Below, piece by piece: positions 46,011-57,116 of a stretch of DNA of 64,000 nucleotides (positions within the stretch are counted from its first letter, which is position 1; each line of letters opens with the position of its first letter). This DNA is from Tetrapyrgos nigripes (taxonomy: Eukaryota; Basidiomycota; Agaricomycetes; Agaricales; Campanellaceae). The stretch is from NCBI GenBank assembly GCA_013368315.1, contig JAACJM010000006.1, forward strand, positions 1,116,001 to 1,180,000. Direction: 5' to 3'. The position numbers and the translations under genes were made by a program. The notes below the pieces were generated by a model, which did not search any database, was not told the DNA's origin, and saw nothing but the letters and a program-made list of their open reading frames with translations.

Positions 46011-46105
46011 GAGGTTGAGCTGGACCCGAGCATCAGAGTCCTGCACGAAATCTTTTCCCCGACAGCCATACCGCCGCCTTTCCTCTTTTGCACTAGTGGA
46101 TGGTG
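46011..46105 (-). repeat. Right copy of the ~95-bp direct repeat flanking the nested element
   Basis: Same orientation as 38757-38851 with about one substitution every ten bases. Minus-strand reading AKEERRRYGCRGKDFVQDSD continues into VQLNL. Confidence 0.8.
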
Positions 46106-46196
46106 ATGAGGCTCTTATAAAACAGTGACAAGCTCGCTTAAATTCTTGACCATCAACGTGGACCATCCTAGAATCTTTGAAGCTGCACACAGGACT

Positions 46197-46932
46197 ATGG
46201 AAGTCATTGCTCATAAGAAGTACTTAGACTCTGGTAAGCTTATCATTTTTTACTTGTTTATTACGCATATTATGCACTTACAGTGATATATTACTCTAGG
46301 TCCAAGGCCAGAGCATGCTCGACCTGTTCTCAGTCCAACACAGTCTTGTGCAATAGCCAGACGTGCCCTGAGCTGGGTTTTGTCACTTTTTATAATCACT
46401 TTCACTCTGCTTATTTTTCCGTATGCTCTCCACCATGCAAGCAACTTCGAGAATGAGGGAATTGACGGGTTTGGGTTATTCTGCATCAACAGTGTTGCCA
46501 TGGGTATGTTGGGATTGTATGGCTATATGCTCCTACTTTTGCTTGTCCTAGGTGCGTATCTTTGTTCTCCGAGTTCTACTCACGTTGTTCTATCTGCTCA
46601 ACGAAATATGTAGCCCACACATTTGCTCCAGACTGGTTACTTTCATCGGGTCCAACCTTTTCTTTCCTTGAGATATCATCGTTCGCATATATTACATATG
46701 CGTCTTGATCGCTTTCAACGCCTCACACAAGCCCAACCGTTCACTGTATTTGCTCAAGGCTTCGGAAACAAGTCTATTCCAATCCGTAAGCACTTGCGTT
46801 CCAAGTAAACCTTTCTCCCAGTATTCATATGCCTTTCTTTCAGTTGTCACCTCAAATATGAATGTAGCTGACATCAAAAACTACCTGATTCACCAACGAT
46901 ACATACTGGCTGAGCTCTGGGGTAATACCTGA
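46197..46932 (+). CDS. Small hypothetical protein with a hydrophobic segment, within the hAT
   Basis: ATG at 46197 gives MEVIAHKKYLDSG, a GTAAGC donor, then PRPEHARPVLSPTQSCAIAR and a hydrophobic WVLSLFIITFTLLIFPYAL, FENEGIDGFGLFCINSVAMG, then a further donor. It lies between the hAT left part and the transposase. I do not recognise it. It may be a first exon set of the transposase transcript or a second hAT gene. The exact 3' end is not resolved. Confidence 0.3.
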
Positions 46933-47099
46933 ACAATGGTAACGATCCCAGGGCGATTAAAACCCATCAATGATGATGATACCTTTGCCTCATTGGCAGT
47001 GGGCCCATTATCGCACGTTCATTTTAGGGTGCTAATATCTGGTGGAGCACCAGAGACAGGTGTGGATCGGTTCAGTCATTGTGTTGTGTAGTCTAACAT

Positions 47100-50000
47100 T
47101 GTTGCTGTAGAGAAGGAATCAATACCAGCTGCTGGTCCCTCCACAAAAAGAAGAGCTTCGCAATCAAACCAAGGTCTGTTGAATAGTTATTACTTTTTGA
47201 ACTGAATTTGATAATTCTTCAAGTGAATGACACATCCATATCAACTGGAGCTTTTCAAAAGAAGCGTAAGAAGGATGAACCAGATCCTTCCCTCATGCTC
47301 GACACCCGGCAGACCCGTAAAATCGACAAGTTGCAAGCTGCACTGGTATTTCAGTGACAGTCCAACAACACAGATGATACAAAGACAAATCAAACTGCCT
47401 CACGCTCCAAGCCATCAGCGACACGAAGCCGTCCCACTGTTGCTAGTTCTTCAGGAATTGATGTTTCTTTCAGTTCAGAGGTATTTTTCTTTCCCAATTT
47501 CATGATATCACTCTCAACGTGTATTACGTGTATTTGTGTTTATGTCCAGTCAATCACTGTAGAGCGTATTTGGACAATCATTACTGAAATTGCTGACCTC
47601 TTGAAATCACTTCCTGATAGTGTTCCTATTGGTCTACCCAATGGGAAGATTGCTTTGAGTTTTGTGGAGAATGCTGAATCACCATGGGAAGCGTTCAATC
47701 ACTTTTTTGATAGGGCCTTTGGTGATGACACAAGGAATGCGAATGGCTGGCTCCAATATATGTCTCGGGGGGAACATGGTATGGATTCCGTCAATCGTTA
47801 CCTTGCTTCACTGTCCGAGGATCAGTTGGATACCATGCCATTTGTTCCTGCTCACCTTAAGTTTGTACGCTTGCGGGATGAGCTTAGGTACTTGATATCT
47901 GATGTGATCACTCACGAATCCAACTCTAACAGACACACCAACTTGAATAAGACTTCGAAGAAACCCCCTCAGACTATAGACAAGGAGTACAAGCCTCCGA
48001 AACACACTCGCGAGTTATCCATTGATGATGTTCCAATGCTGATTTTTGATGCTGATGGGAATGAGATAGTGCTGGGCGACAAGGATATTGAGCTCGCTGA
48101 TACAGAGGTGATTGATTTAGACGAGAATGGGTCGGACTTGGACAGTGATAAGCGAAAAGGAAAGGATAAGAAGTGCAAGAAAGTAAGTGAATACCACTCT
48201 CGATTGACAGGTTCTGATTCATGGTTGATCAGGTCTCTGCTGAACGAGCCATTGACATCAACATGAGTGACACTTCTGATGGTGAGACAGCACTACGAGG
48301 GGTTGAATCGAAGGAGAAAGCAAGAAAGGGAGGGCGACGTGGTCCAATGTCAGATACTTTGGACTATTTCTCACAACCTAAGCAAAAGAATGGTACATGG
48401 GTGTTCTCATGTAAAATCTGCAATTTGTATGTCACTTATCTCTTGAGGAACTCAAGCTTAATTTATCTTCTTCATTAGAATACGCAGTGTTCCAGCAATG
48501 CCAGGTTGTAGCTCATATTACGATGAAAACCCCCGTCCATCATTGTCGAACTTTACTTCTCATGTCAAGCAGCATCGTAACAAAGGAGAGATCAAGGAAG
48601 GAAAAAATGACAAGGAAATACCTGAGGAGATGGGTCAGGGTAGTCAGAAGGTAATGGAACAGTTCCTTAAGGCTGGAAAGGAGAATCCAGGGAACAAGCC
48701 TACCTATCAAGGCTTTCTACAAGTTTTCTCAGCATGGATCTTTGAAGATGATCTTGCATTCACGGTGGGAGAAAGTCCAGCCTGCAAGCGTGTTTTCGAC
48801 TATCTGAAGATTAAGTTCAAGCTTCCAACTGACACTACGGTTCGCAAAACCCTTGACTCAATTGTGGAATCACTGCATAGCACTGTTGTGAGAGAAATAT
48901 CAGTATGTTTCCTAGTCTTCTTTGGGATTCTCAGTTCATTTATCAAGCCTTAGCATGTTCAATTGAGGATTTCCTACTCAACTGATGTTTGGACAAATCG
49001 CCAGATGATCTTTAGTTTCTCTGGTGTCATTGCGCACTGGATCGATGACGACTGGAAGTTAGTTGAGTGCTTGGTTGATTTCAAGCACCTTGAAAGCCAA
49101 GAGCATGCAGGAGAGTATGCAGCGAAGGCATTCATTCAATCTGCATCGAAGCGTGGAGGTTTGAATAAGAAAAGTGTTGACCACATGCTTTTGAGGGCCA
49201 TCATCTCATGTTTCTTTACTTCTTAGGAATTGTTATGGACAATGCTTCGGCATGTGACTCTATGGCAAAATTCCTCCAGAAACTGCTCAATAGAAGATAT
49301 CAAGACCTTCAGGTGCATGTCGAGAATAGTCGCATCCAGTGCCTTGCACATGTCATCAATCTCATTGTCCAGGCAATATTGAAAGTTCTCGAGGAGGCAG
49401 AGTCAAGCGATGATGTGGATTACTATCTACTTCATAAAGATCAGCCCATTCACTATGATGAGAATGATGACGAAGAGTTGAAGGCTATGGAGGCAGAGGA
49501 GGATAATACGGAGGCTGGCGGGGAAGGTGATGAATCTGATGATGACGATGAGACATCTGACTTGAAGAATGCTCGGAGTCTGAGCACTTTGAAACGAGTA
49601 TGTATTTTATATCTGCTGAGAGGTACATACATTTGCTGAATTAATCATCTAGCTTCGTCTGATTACAACAAAAATTGTTTCGTCACCTCAATGACGTGCC
49701 AGCTTTCGAAAGATCTGTAAACGCGTCTACCTGACTGAGAAGAATGAGAAAGACACACCGCTAGCGAAACTGATGGTCATCAGAGATGTCTGAACATGCT
49801 GGAATTACACTCATGCGATGGTTCGACGAGGCCGTTTGCTACGTAGTGTACGTGAATGTCTGATTTCTTTCATTTTGTCACTCAAAAGGTCTCTCAGGCA
49901 ATCAATGAATGAGTGCTCAAGCACGAGGATCTTTTAGATCTTCGTATTTCAAAGGAGGACTGGGCAGAGTTGGAACAAATTGAAAAACTTCTTGAGGTCA

Positions 50001-50991
50001 GTGTTCTATGGAACTACCATAATATACAGTATGTCAATGCCTAATGATTGTGTTCTCTCAAGTCTTCACTGAAGTTACAAACTTGATGTCTCACGTGGAC
50101 ATGCCAACCTTGCTGTTTGTGCTTCCCATGTATCGACATATGGAGAAAAAGCTTCAGACTTTGAAAAAAGATCTAACGCTGCCTCCTGTCTTTAGTACCG
50201 CAATCAATGCTGGACTTCTAAAGCTCAATAAGTATTATGACCTTGCACACACAAATCAATTCTATGTCATAGCAACTGGTGAGTATCAGGCAATGCGTTC
50301 CAGATGTCTATACATTGAACAACAATTTTTTCCAGTATGCCATCCGACATTCCGCCTGAATTGGTTTGGAAAGCATCATTCAGATGAGTATCAGCAGGCG
50401 AAGGCCCTCTTTGAGCATGTCTATGAGTCCTATTCTCAGGCTGTGCCTGTGGGCTCGAACGGTGTCTCTCCAAGAAAGCCAAAGAAGACATCTGGCAATG
50501 ACAAACTCTTTGAGTCTCTGTGGAATGAAATGCCATCTGATTCAGAAGACGAGAGCTTGCTTGATATACAGGGTAGCTCTAGCCAAACATCAGATGAATT
50601 AGAGCGATATTTTTCTGGAGAGGGAGGGCAAGGCGAAATGAAAAAGCCCTTGCAATGGTGGAAGGTATTCTAGATTTTTATGGCTGTTGTGAATCCTATT
50701 CATGTTTTCCCGTAGACTCACTGCAAGACCACTGAAGATCAGCGTGGATTTCCAATCATATCATGCATAGCCTGTGACTTTTTGGCCATTCCAGGAACAA
50801 GTGTATCCGTTGAACGGCTATTCTCAAAATCACGTCACCTTTGCTCTGATGTGCGCTCATCAATGAAAGCCGAGACTACCACTCAAGCGATGTGTGCAAA
50901 GATCTGGTTGAAGGATGGACTCTTTGAATTTCACTCCCATAAGCTTATTTCACGCAAAATTCGGTCGTCGGAAAAATCTGTTAGTAACTAG
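47100..50991 (+). pseudogene. hAT-family transposase, several in-frame stops
   Basis: N-terminal part: VERIWTIITEIADLLKSLPD, MLIFDADGNEIVLGD and GTWVFSCKICN (BED-like zinc-finger start). Middle: LRISYSTDVWTNRQMIFSFS, VMDNASACDSMAKFLQ and CLAHVINLIVQAILK (RNase H-like core). C-terminus: VCHPTFRLNWFGKHHSDEY and, in the dimerisation domain (hATC), FPIISCIACDFLAIPGTSVSVERLFSKSRH. Stops: TGA near 47357, TGA near 49692 (in SSPQ*RASFRK), TGA near 49791 where T-R-W is expected, and TGA near 49910 where Trp is expected. These fit C-to-T or G-to-A changes. An acidic insert at about 49440-49570 is long. The element cannot make this protein in one piece. Confidence 0.85.
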
Positions 50992-51300
50992 TTATAACAT
51001 GTTATAACATAGTATACCTGTTACTTATTAGTTACCTCGAGAATTGTAACAAGTAATTAACAGGTTGGAGCCCTAATTCTGAGAGCTACGAAATTGTGTA
51101 AATCAATGGTCACCGGTTTTACGGATCCGGGAAAATAATCTGTCAGAATCTGAGAAGAGGAAAAGGGAAACAGATTTTTGCGGATTTTGGTCAGATTTCT
51201 GCAGATTCGTGCGGATTTGCCCAGAGTCCGTTTTCACTGGGAGCGCTTACGTTTCAGTACTTCAGTTCCCGCGCGAGTGCCCCCGCCACCGCCATCACAA

Positions 51301-51824
51301 ATGGATCAGAATGAGTGTGCAAATGCAACGCCTTCCTTAGGCCTCATCCGCAACCATTCTCTCTCCCCGTCGACGACACCCACAAATTACAACGACTCCT
51401 GATCAGTTACAAATCCTACTTATGGGACATGTCTTATTGTGAGCTCAAAATGGCCACATTATTCGTATCCTGGGAAGATATATCCTTGTCTGTCAACACT
51501 CTACTCCATTCTCAACGACATATTTGAAGACTCTGAAGCAGGAACAGGAGAGTTTGCAGGTCTATCTGAATCGATGCCGTTCCGCCGTCGCACTCATTTG
51601 TCCGTCTTCCTTTCGAAATCATGGATCATATATTCGTTTTCGCTTCCGAATGCAATCGTTTCTCGTTCGATGTCGCTGTACCTGAAGACCCCATTGCATT
51701 CAGCTTGGCTGCAGTATGCCGCAGCTGGCGAGATGTGGCTCTTGCGACTCTTCGTACTGGTCTAGCCTTGCCATTTGTATTATGCGAGGCGAATACTGGC
51801 TCGAGTTGCATTCCGATTCGTTAA
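51301..51824 (+). pseudogene. F-box-like protein fragment, frameshifted
   Basis: A coiled-coil-like LKTLKQEQESLQVYLNRCRS followed, after a one-base shift near 51590-51602, by RLPFEIMDHIFVFAS and AFSLAAVCRSWRDVALATLR. This is the Agaricomycete F-box arrangement (coiled coil, LPxEI, VCRxWRxVA). The frame then stops at 51822-51824 and nothing of the usual C-terminal repeats follows. It lies just right of the hAT end. Confidence 0.7.
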
Positions 51825-53305
51825 CGACCGCCATCGACTTGTGCCTCAGAATAAGACTCGTAACCACATGTACTGACAGAATTTGAACACTTTGATATTT
51901 ATTCCTCTTTCGGCTGCCACTGAACGCTGGCTAGGAAGAGCTGGCTGGGTCCTGCATATGTAGCATCTGGCATCCTGGCGTCGTCGGTCGACGTCCTCTG
52001 ACCCGTCTTTGTTTAAAACTTTACATTTGAACTCAACTTGTCAAATACGTATGTACAAGCACAAGTAAGCGGTAAGTAAAGGGATTCAAGTCACCGTACT
52101 ATAGCTAATGGTCCCGATTACATTTGAAGATTTGAAGCATCCTTAGTATGTACCTACTTACACTCCCCTTGTGCCCCCCTTATCCGTTTATCCGTTTCAG
52201 GGTACGGGCAGTAGTAGTAATATCTAGGTATTCGTATCCGCAGATGCAGGGGTAGGCAATATAGATCTACTTGATAAGAGGCTATATAAGAGGCGAATTT
52301 AAAGCTGGATATGCTTGATACAAGCATGCGATATTTGACACTGGCAACGCCACGTTCCCCCAACGTTCCCTTTTAAATTTCAATGTTTGACGTTCGGCTT
52401 GAAACCAAAACTTTGAACATAAACATCCAAATTAAGAAAACACCATGATGCATATTTATGGGCAGACTATATGGGGTTTAGTTACGATCGAATGTTGAGT
52501 ATCGTATATATGGACAGATAACTCCTTGCCAGCCTCTAGTCTCTGTCTCCGCGTCCCGTTCTCTTTCGCTTTCCCTCCCCTTTCCCTCCTTCAACTTTTC
52601 GACTTTGGAATTTAGCATAAAGCCCGTCGCCCAGATTCGCAGCCAGATCAAGGAAACACTCTGTACTTATTGAAAGGTGACTGTTGGTTTTCAAAAAGCG
52701 CTAGCACATAGCGTAAAGCTTCTGTTGACATTGACAAGTATGAATAGATGCCGACGGACAGGTTATGAAGGAGATGTGCGCCACCGCTGCGTGTGGCAAT
52801 GACCAGGCCCAAAGGAGAATGAGTGGCGAGCGCTAAAATGAACGTAAGAAAATCTCAAGAAAATCGTATATGTTAAGCATAGCCGCACCCGCAAAGCTGA
52901 GCTTGAAATAACAAGTCCTTAAAGGGGCCTCGTAGATGGGGTTTGTCTGTTTCTCACTACCAAGGGTCTGAATAACACGATTAAGTGGCAAGTGCATGAA
53001 GAAATGTGGGCCAGCGCTTGCGCGTGGCATGGTGGGCTCAAACTCGGGACTGTGATGCCGACCGCGGGTTCGTAAGAACTAAAAGAGTCTCTCCCTTAAA
53101 AGGGCCTCATAATGACCCTTGTCGCTAGTCTCCCCATATCTACCCTACCTACATAGTCTCCCCATACCTACCCTACCTACATACTTAATCTCTCTTTCCC
53201 TCTCCAACCTACGGAGCGCCGTCTCCCTCTTCGATTGGAGTTTCAGCAGAAAGCCCGGCCAGAGTCTGATCCCTTCGTCCGCCGTGCGCTGTGTCGGACA
53301 GTCCC
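51825..53305. other. Intergenic region, no supportable gene
   Basis: About 1.5 kb. Two loosely similar segments (52745-52835 and 52985-53070, both with GAAATGTG/GAGATGTG and GCGTGTGGCA/GCGTGGCA) suggest an old local duplication. A short repeat CTACATA-GTCTCCCCATACCTACC occurs at 53130-53170. It ends in the presumed promoter of the DUF6534-like gene. Confidence 0.45.
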
Positions 53306-55097
53306 ATGGACGCCACTCATATCAATCTGCACAAAGTCATTGGGTACGTGCTACCTACTAATTACTTAGACCCTCCGAGTTTGATCTCATTTCTGATGCA
53401 CATCGACTATCGTTCATCGTCGGGGAACAGAACAACGATCATAGCAACATGGTTGAACTTGATGCTATGTGTATTAGTGATTGATCGGGTGAGTAACAAT
53501 TTTTTTCGGAACAGTTTATGGTTTTCAGAGTCAAAGCCTGGGCCTCATCTCGACTTGAATTCTGCGGGCCAATCGCTCGTACGCGTAACTCGTATAAGTA
53601 CTGACATATAAGTATGTATGTCTAGGCTTTGTATTACTTTCGCCACTACCACACCGACGGAGCTCTCATCAAGATCGCTGTCTTTAGTGCCCTTACCTGT
53701 GATATGGCTACGATCATTGCAGAATGCGCTGACGTCTATATTGTGAGTCGCACATTTGCACAGTTGCACCATATACTCAGCGCCTCATTTTTCAAATCAT
53801 TTGGATACGATATACTAGAATACTGTCATCTTTCAAGGTAGGTACATAGACCGGTACCTCTATTATTTTTTTGAATTCGATTCAAAAAAATGGTAAGTAA
53901 CTTTGAAGCTGACTTACATCATGGCCCATGGTTGGCACAGGAAACGTGGGTGCTCTGCAAACGCGACTATGGTAAGCTAAGAAAATGATTTTAGTAAAAT
54001 GAAACGCCATTCGAATAACTTACTCATACTCATGAATTTACTGTTCGGCGATTGCGCATGCAGGCCTAGAAGCTTACTACTGGCTTCCACTGGATTCTCT
54101 GCATCGATCGTGCAGGTATTCATGTTGCATAGATATTGGACCTTGTAAGTATGGTTTAAGTTCATCTGCAGTCAACTCATTATCTGACATATTTTGCTTG
54201 GTTGAAGAACGCGAAGAAGAGTGCTTACAAGTGCCGTAGCACTTGTGATACTCTCGTCAGTAAGCATTGTCTTCAAGCTTAAGAGTAGCTTCCCTTGATC
54301 ATGAAATAATGATCAATAATTATTATAACAGCTTGCAAGTACCTTGTACCTCACCGGCGTTCTCACCTTTTTCGCATCCCAAAATCAAGTTCTAGCTGCA
54401 CAAATCGTGCCTGCTGCGGTGATGTAAGTATTTTCAGGTTCTGTGTGGTGTCTCGTACCTCGCAAACTTATCCCCTTATCCCTTACGATAGTTTGTGGTT
54501 ATCAGCCGCAATGGTGGCGGACCTATTAATCGCCCTAATCTTGGTCTTATATTATCGAACGACCGAACGTGAGAGGACGTTCAAGTCTTCATCCATGTGA
54601 GTCCCCTTTCCATTTGGCAAAATATGTAATGATTGGCTTAAGAAGACGAACAAACTCCTATCAGACTCGTTCGTCGTCTAGCAACCCTCGCACTCAAAAC
54701 CGGCTCTTTCACTGCTCTGACTGCAGTGCTAGGTCTTGTAACTTTTGTGACTGATATGCAAAGTAATCGTATGTTATGTCCTATCCTCTCTCCCTTCATT
54801 TGCCTGTGACATTGACATTTGGCCTTATTGAACTTTTGGATTGAAGTCACCGTGATATGTGGCTTCTGTATCGGCCGTATCTATTCATTGACGTTCTTGT
54901 ACAACCTGAATATTCGTCGGAAGCTGATCAATCGCCCGAGTCCCGCTGATGTTCTGTATATACGTATACCTCAGGATCTGCCAGTGGAGAATCGGAATTC
55001 GATGGCGAGCAACGGAGAAGACATCCCGATTGAGGAATTGAGGTCGCAGAGGGGCCGAGCAATTCCTGCTAGTATACATTACGAGTCCTATTTATAG
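53306..55097 (+). CDS. Multi-pass membrane protein, DUF6534-like
   Basis: A gene of many short exons. Exon 1 is MDATHINLHKVIG; then TTIIATWLNLMLCVLVIDR, ALYYFRHYHTDGALIKIAVF, MATIIAECADVYI, ASIVQVFMLHRYW, RVLTSAVALVILSS, LWLSAAMVADLLIALILVLYYR, SLIRLVRRLATLALKTGSFT, TAVLGLVTFVTD, and GFCIGRIYSLTFLYNLNIR. About seven hydrophobic segments and the C-terminal pattern L-x-R-L-V-x-L-A-x-x-T-G-x-x-T-A followed by G-x-x-x-x-x-x-Y-S-x-x-x-L-x-x-L-N-x-R match the DUF6534 family of basidiomycete membrane proteins, whose function is unknown. The tail (SMASNGEDIPIEELRSQRGR) is cytosolic-looking. Ends at TAG 55095-55097. All pieces join with GT-AG introns; I saw no stop. Confidence 0.75.
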
Positions 55098-55440
55098 GAC
55101 GAGTCTTATTCTGAGGTCCGAGTCAACCTTCTCCTGTCAAGCTTTCGTGGAGCAACGAACCAGTCCCCAGTCCATGACCCACATCTAACTCTTCAGAGTC
55201 AATTATTCAATTTATTTTTGGGCTATGGGATGAGGACTGCAGCAATAGCCACTGAAGTTGGTTTCTATACTTGAGCTCCAGTCAATCCAAAGGAAAAAAT
55301 AAAGAATTTATGTACTGTGTACACTTACAAGAATTGTGACTCGTGAGTTGTTCTAGATCCGGTCTTGTGACGGAAATCAGCGCCATCAGTGAGCCACGCG
55401 AGACCTGCCATGTACCGGGCCCTTGTTCGTAATCATCGAT
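55098..55440. other. Intergenic region
   Basis: Presumed 3' UTR of the DUF6534-like gene and spacer. No ORF or repeat noted. Confidence 0.4.
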
Positions 55441-55863
55441 GCGGTGTGGTAGTCCTACTCCTCCTCCAACGACGACAGCCTTCTCCTGAAGGCATGGAGA
55501 AAGTTGAAGAATATCCCTTTCTATGACTTCCACGGACAGTCCTACGAGAATTCGAAGACGCTGAAAACCCTCGACTCACGATTATCACGACCTCGAAGAC
55601 TTGACTACGCCGAGATCTACGGTGGTAGTCCAGAACATGATCAGAGCGTCGTTGTCCTTGCAACTCTGAAGGACCCCAAGAAGATCGCTGTTTTATGTAT
55701 CTTCACACATGGACACTTGAAGGCAGTCACGGAGGCGTATTGGCATCAGACACTCGATTTGCGCAACCCAGTCCCCTCGGAATGGCGTGTAATAACGAGA
55801 CTACGGATCAAGTCGAATGTAGGAGGTTTGGATTTGTATCAGGACCTCGACGTCATGAAGTGA
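55441..55863 (+). pseudogene. Remnant of the 3' half of a 2OG-oxygenase-like gene
   Basis: The block around CCTTCTCCTGAAGGCATGGAGAAAGTTGAAGAATATCCC is closely related to 28150-28190 in the broken oxygenase gene (SLEGIEKFEGYPLLRFPWT-type reading). The longest open frame, 55504-55863, includes DQSVVVLATLKDPKKIAVLC, but it is not the frame of the homologous part and has no known domain. Only the downstream end of the gene is present, so this is a partial, decayed copy. Confidence 0.55.
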
Positions 55864-55880
55864 GTGTTCCTGTATGATTT

Positions 55881-57116
55881 CACTTGCTCAACATAGTAAG
55901 CATTTCTAGTGACGCGTTTTTGGGACTTTTGCTTTCTTTATATTTTAAAGATTCTTTACAAAAGACTAACCATCTCTGTGAGTTCATCTTTCAATTCCTC
56001 TTTATGAACTCATCTACTGTCTTCGTGTGCAGGTCCATGCAATCTAGTACTATCGTCTCCCCTTGGCTTTGCATTATTGGTTTCATCTCCATTACCCCTA
56101 TTCCATTTCCATTTATCTCATACGTGTTTTCCGTCGTTCACCTTCTATCTGTGATCTGTTCATTCCCGAACCCCTCCTTACCTGTTTTATCTTTACACTC
56201 CTGAACACGTTTGATTCCTTTCATTTCATATATTATAACAGTACACCCCAAGAGACTCGTCGTCCTTCGCCTTCTCATCATTACTCACGAGTCTCTCGGG
56301 TACGTCGTCATTTTCTTATCTATACTCACGAGGTCGATGACGCAATTTCCGCAAAGATTTCGGCACATTTCCTGAGTCAAGAATCTACTAAGCCTTAGCG
56401 TTGAGAAAAGTAGAGATGCCCTCGGATTTGGACATACAGCCATGCTCACTGGGAGACAGCGTAAAAGGCGGTTAATTCAGCAATATATTATTCTAGGTGA
56501 GAAAGATGGAAGAAATGCAACGATACATCGCGTAGCTTTCATAACCATTCACGGTTGTTCTGCAGAGAAAGAATAGAGTCAGCCTCGGTCCTCTTCGTTT
56601 TGCCTGGCCAGTGGGAGCGGAGAAGTATCCACATTCTGACTAACAAACTTGCCCGAATCCTCCACACTCGAACCATCCATAATACCCAACATCAATTTCA
56701 CACTCTCCGCCGTAGATATCGGGGTCATATTCCAATCCTAGTCTCGATACCAGACTGACGATACACAGATAGTCGTGTGTATGTAGTCTGGTGTTAATGT
56801 TATAGACGCCGCGCGCACAAATTTTTATTAGCTAATTAAGAGAATTCACACGACCCCTTTTCCCCTTCCACCACGACGTATGTGGCTTCAGGCCACAATA
56901 CCTCTTCATATAGTCAACATACAGCTCTCATAACACTCGCTCGTGCTCTAAATGTCTGCAAACACGACAAAAACTCGAAAATTGCGAAAAAAACTGGCTT
57001 TCTGCTGCTGACGCAAACCTGGTCATTCCCAAGCCACTACCTCGCCTTTCTGACCATCGATTTCGTCCGTACAACTCTCCAGATGTCTCTTCAACTGTGT
57101 CGAATGACTCTATAAC
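55881..57116. other. Intergenic, T/C-rich on plus strand
   Basis: Short open frames (55884-56204, 56063-56398, 56555-56758, 56882-57115) are low-complexity and show no motif. The plus-strand ORF 57097-57306 is the antisense of the helicase 3' exon. No gene supported. Confidence 0.4.

Larger units (their letters stand above)
38580..51075. mobile_element. hAT DNA transposon block (12.5 kb) containing a nested 7.1-kb element
   Basis: The left end TAGGGCTCCAACC and right end GGTTGGAGCCCTA are perfect 13-bp terminal inverted repeats. They are flanked by the perfect 8-bp direct repeat ATTCTGAG (38572-38579 and 51076-51083), the hAT signature. Subterminal DNA on both sides has repeated GTTATAAC/TAACAGGT motifs. 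Removing the nested insertion (38865-45961) leaves about 5.4 kb, a reasonable size for an autonomous hAT. Its transposase lies at the right (47.1-51.0 kb) and is decayed. Confidence 0.9.

Noticed and set aside
46190..46260. Start of the hAT transposase at ATG 46197
   Set aside because: The exons here encode a hydrophobic peptide unlike hAT N-termini, and continuity to 47100 is not shown; kept as a separate low-confidence feature.
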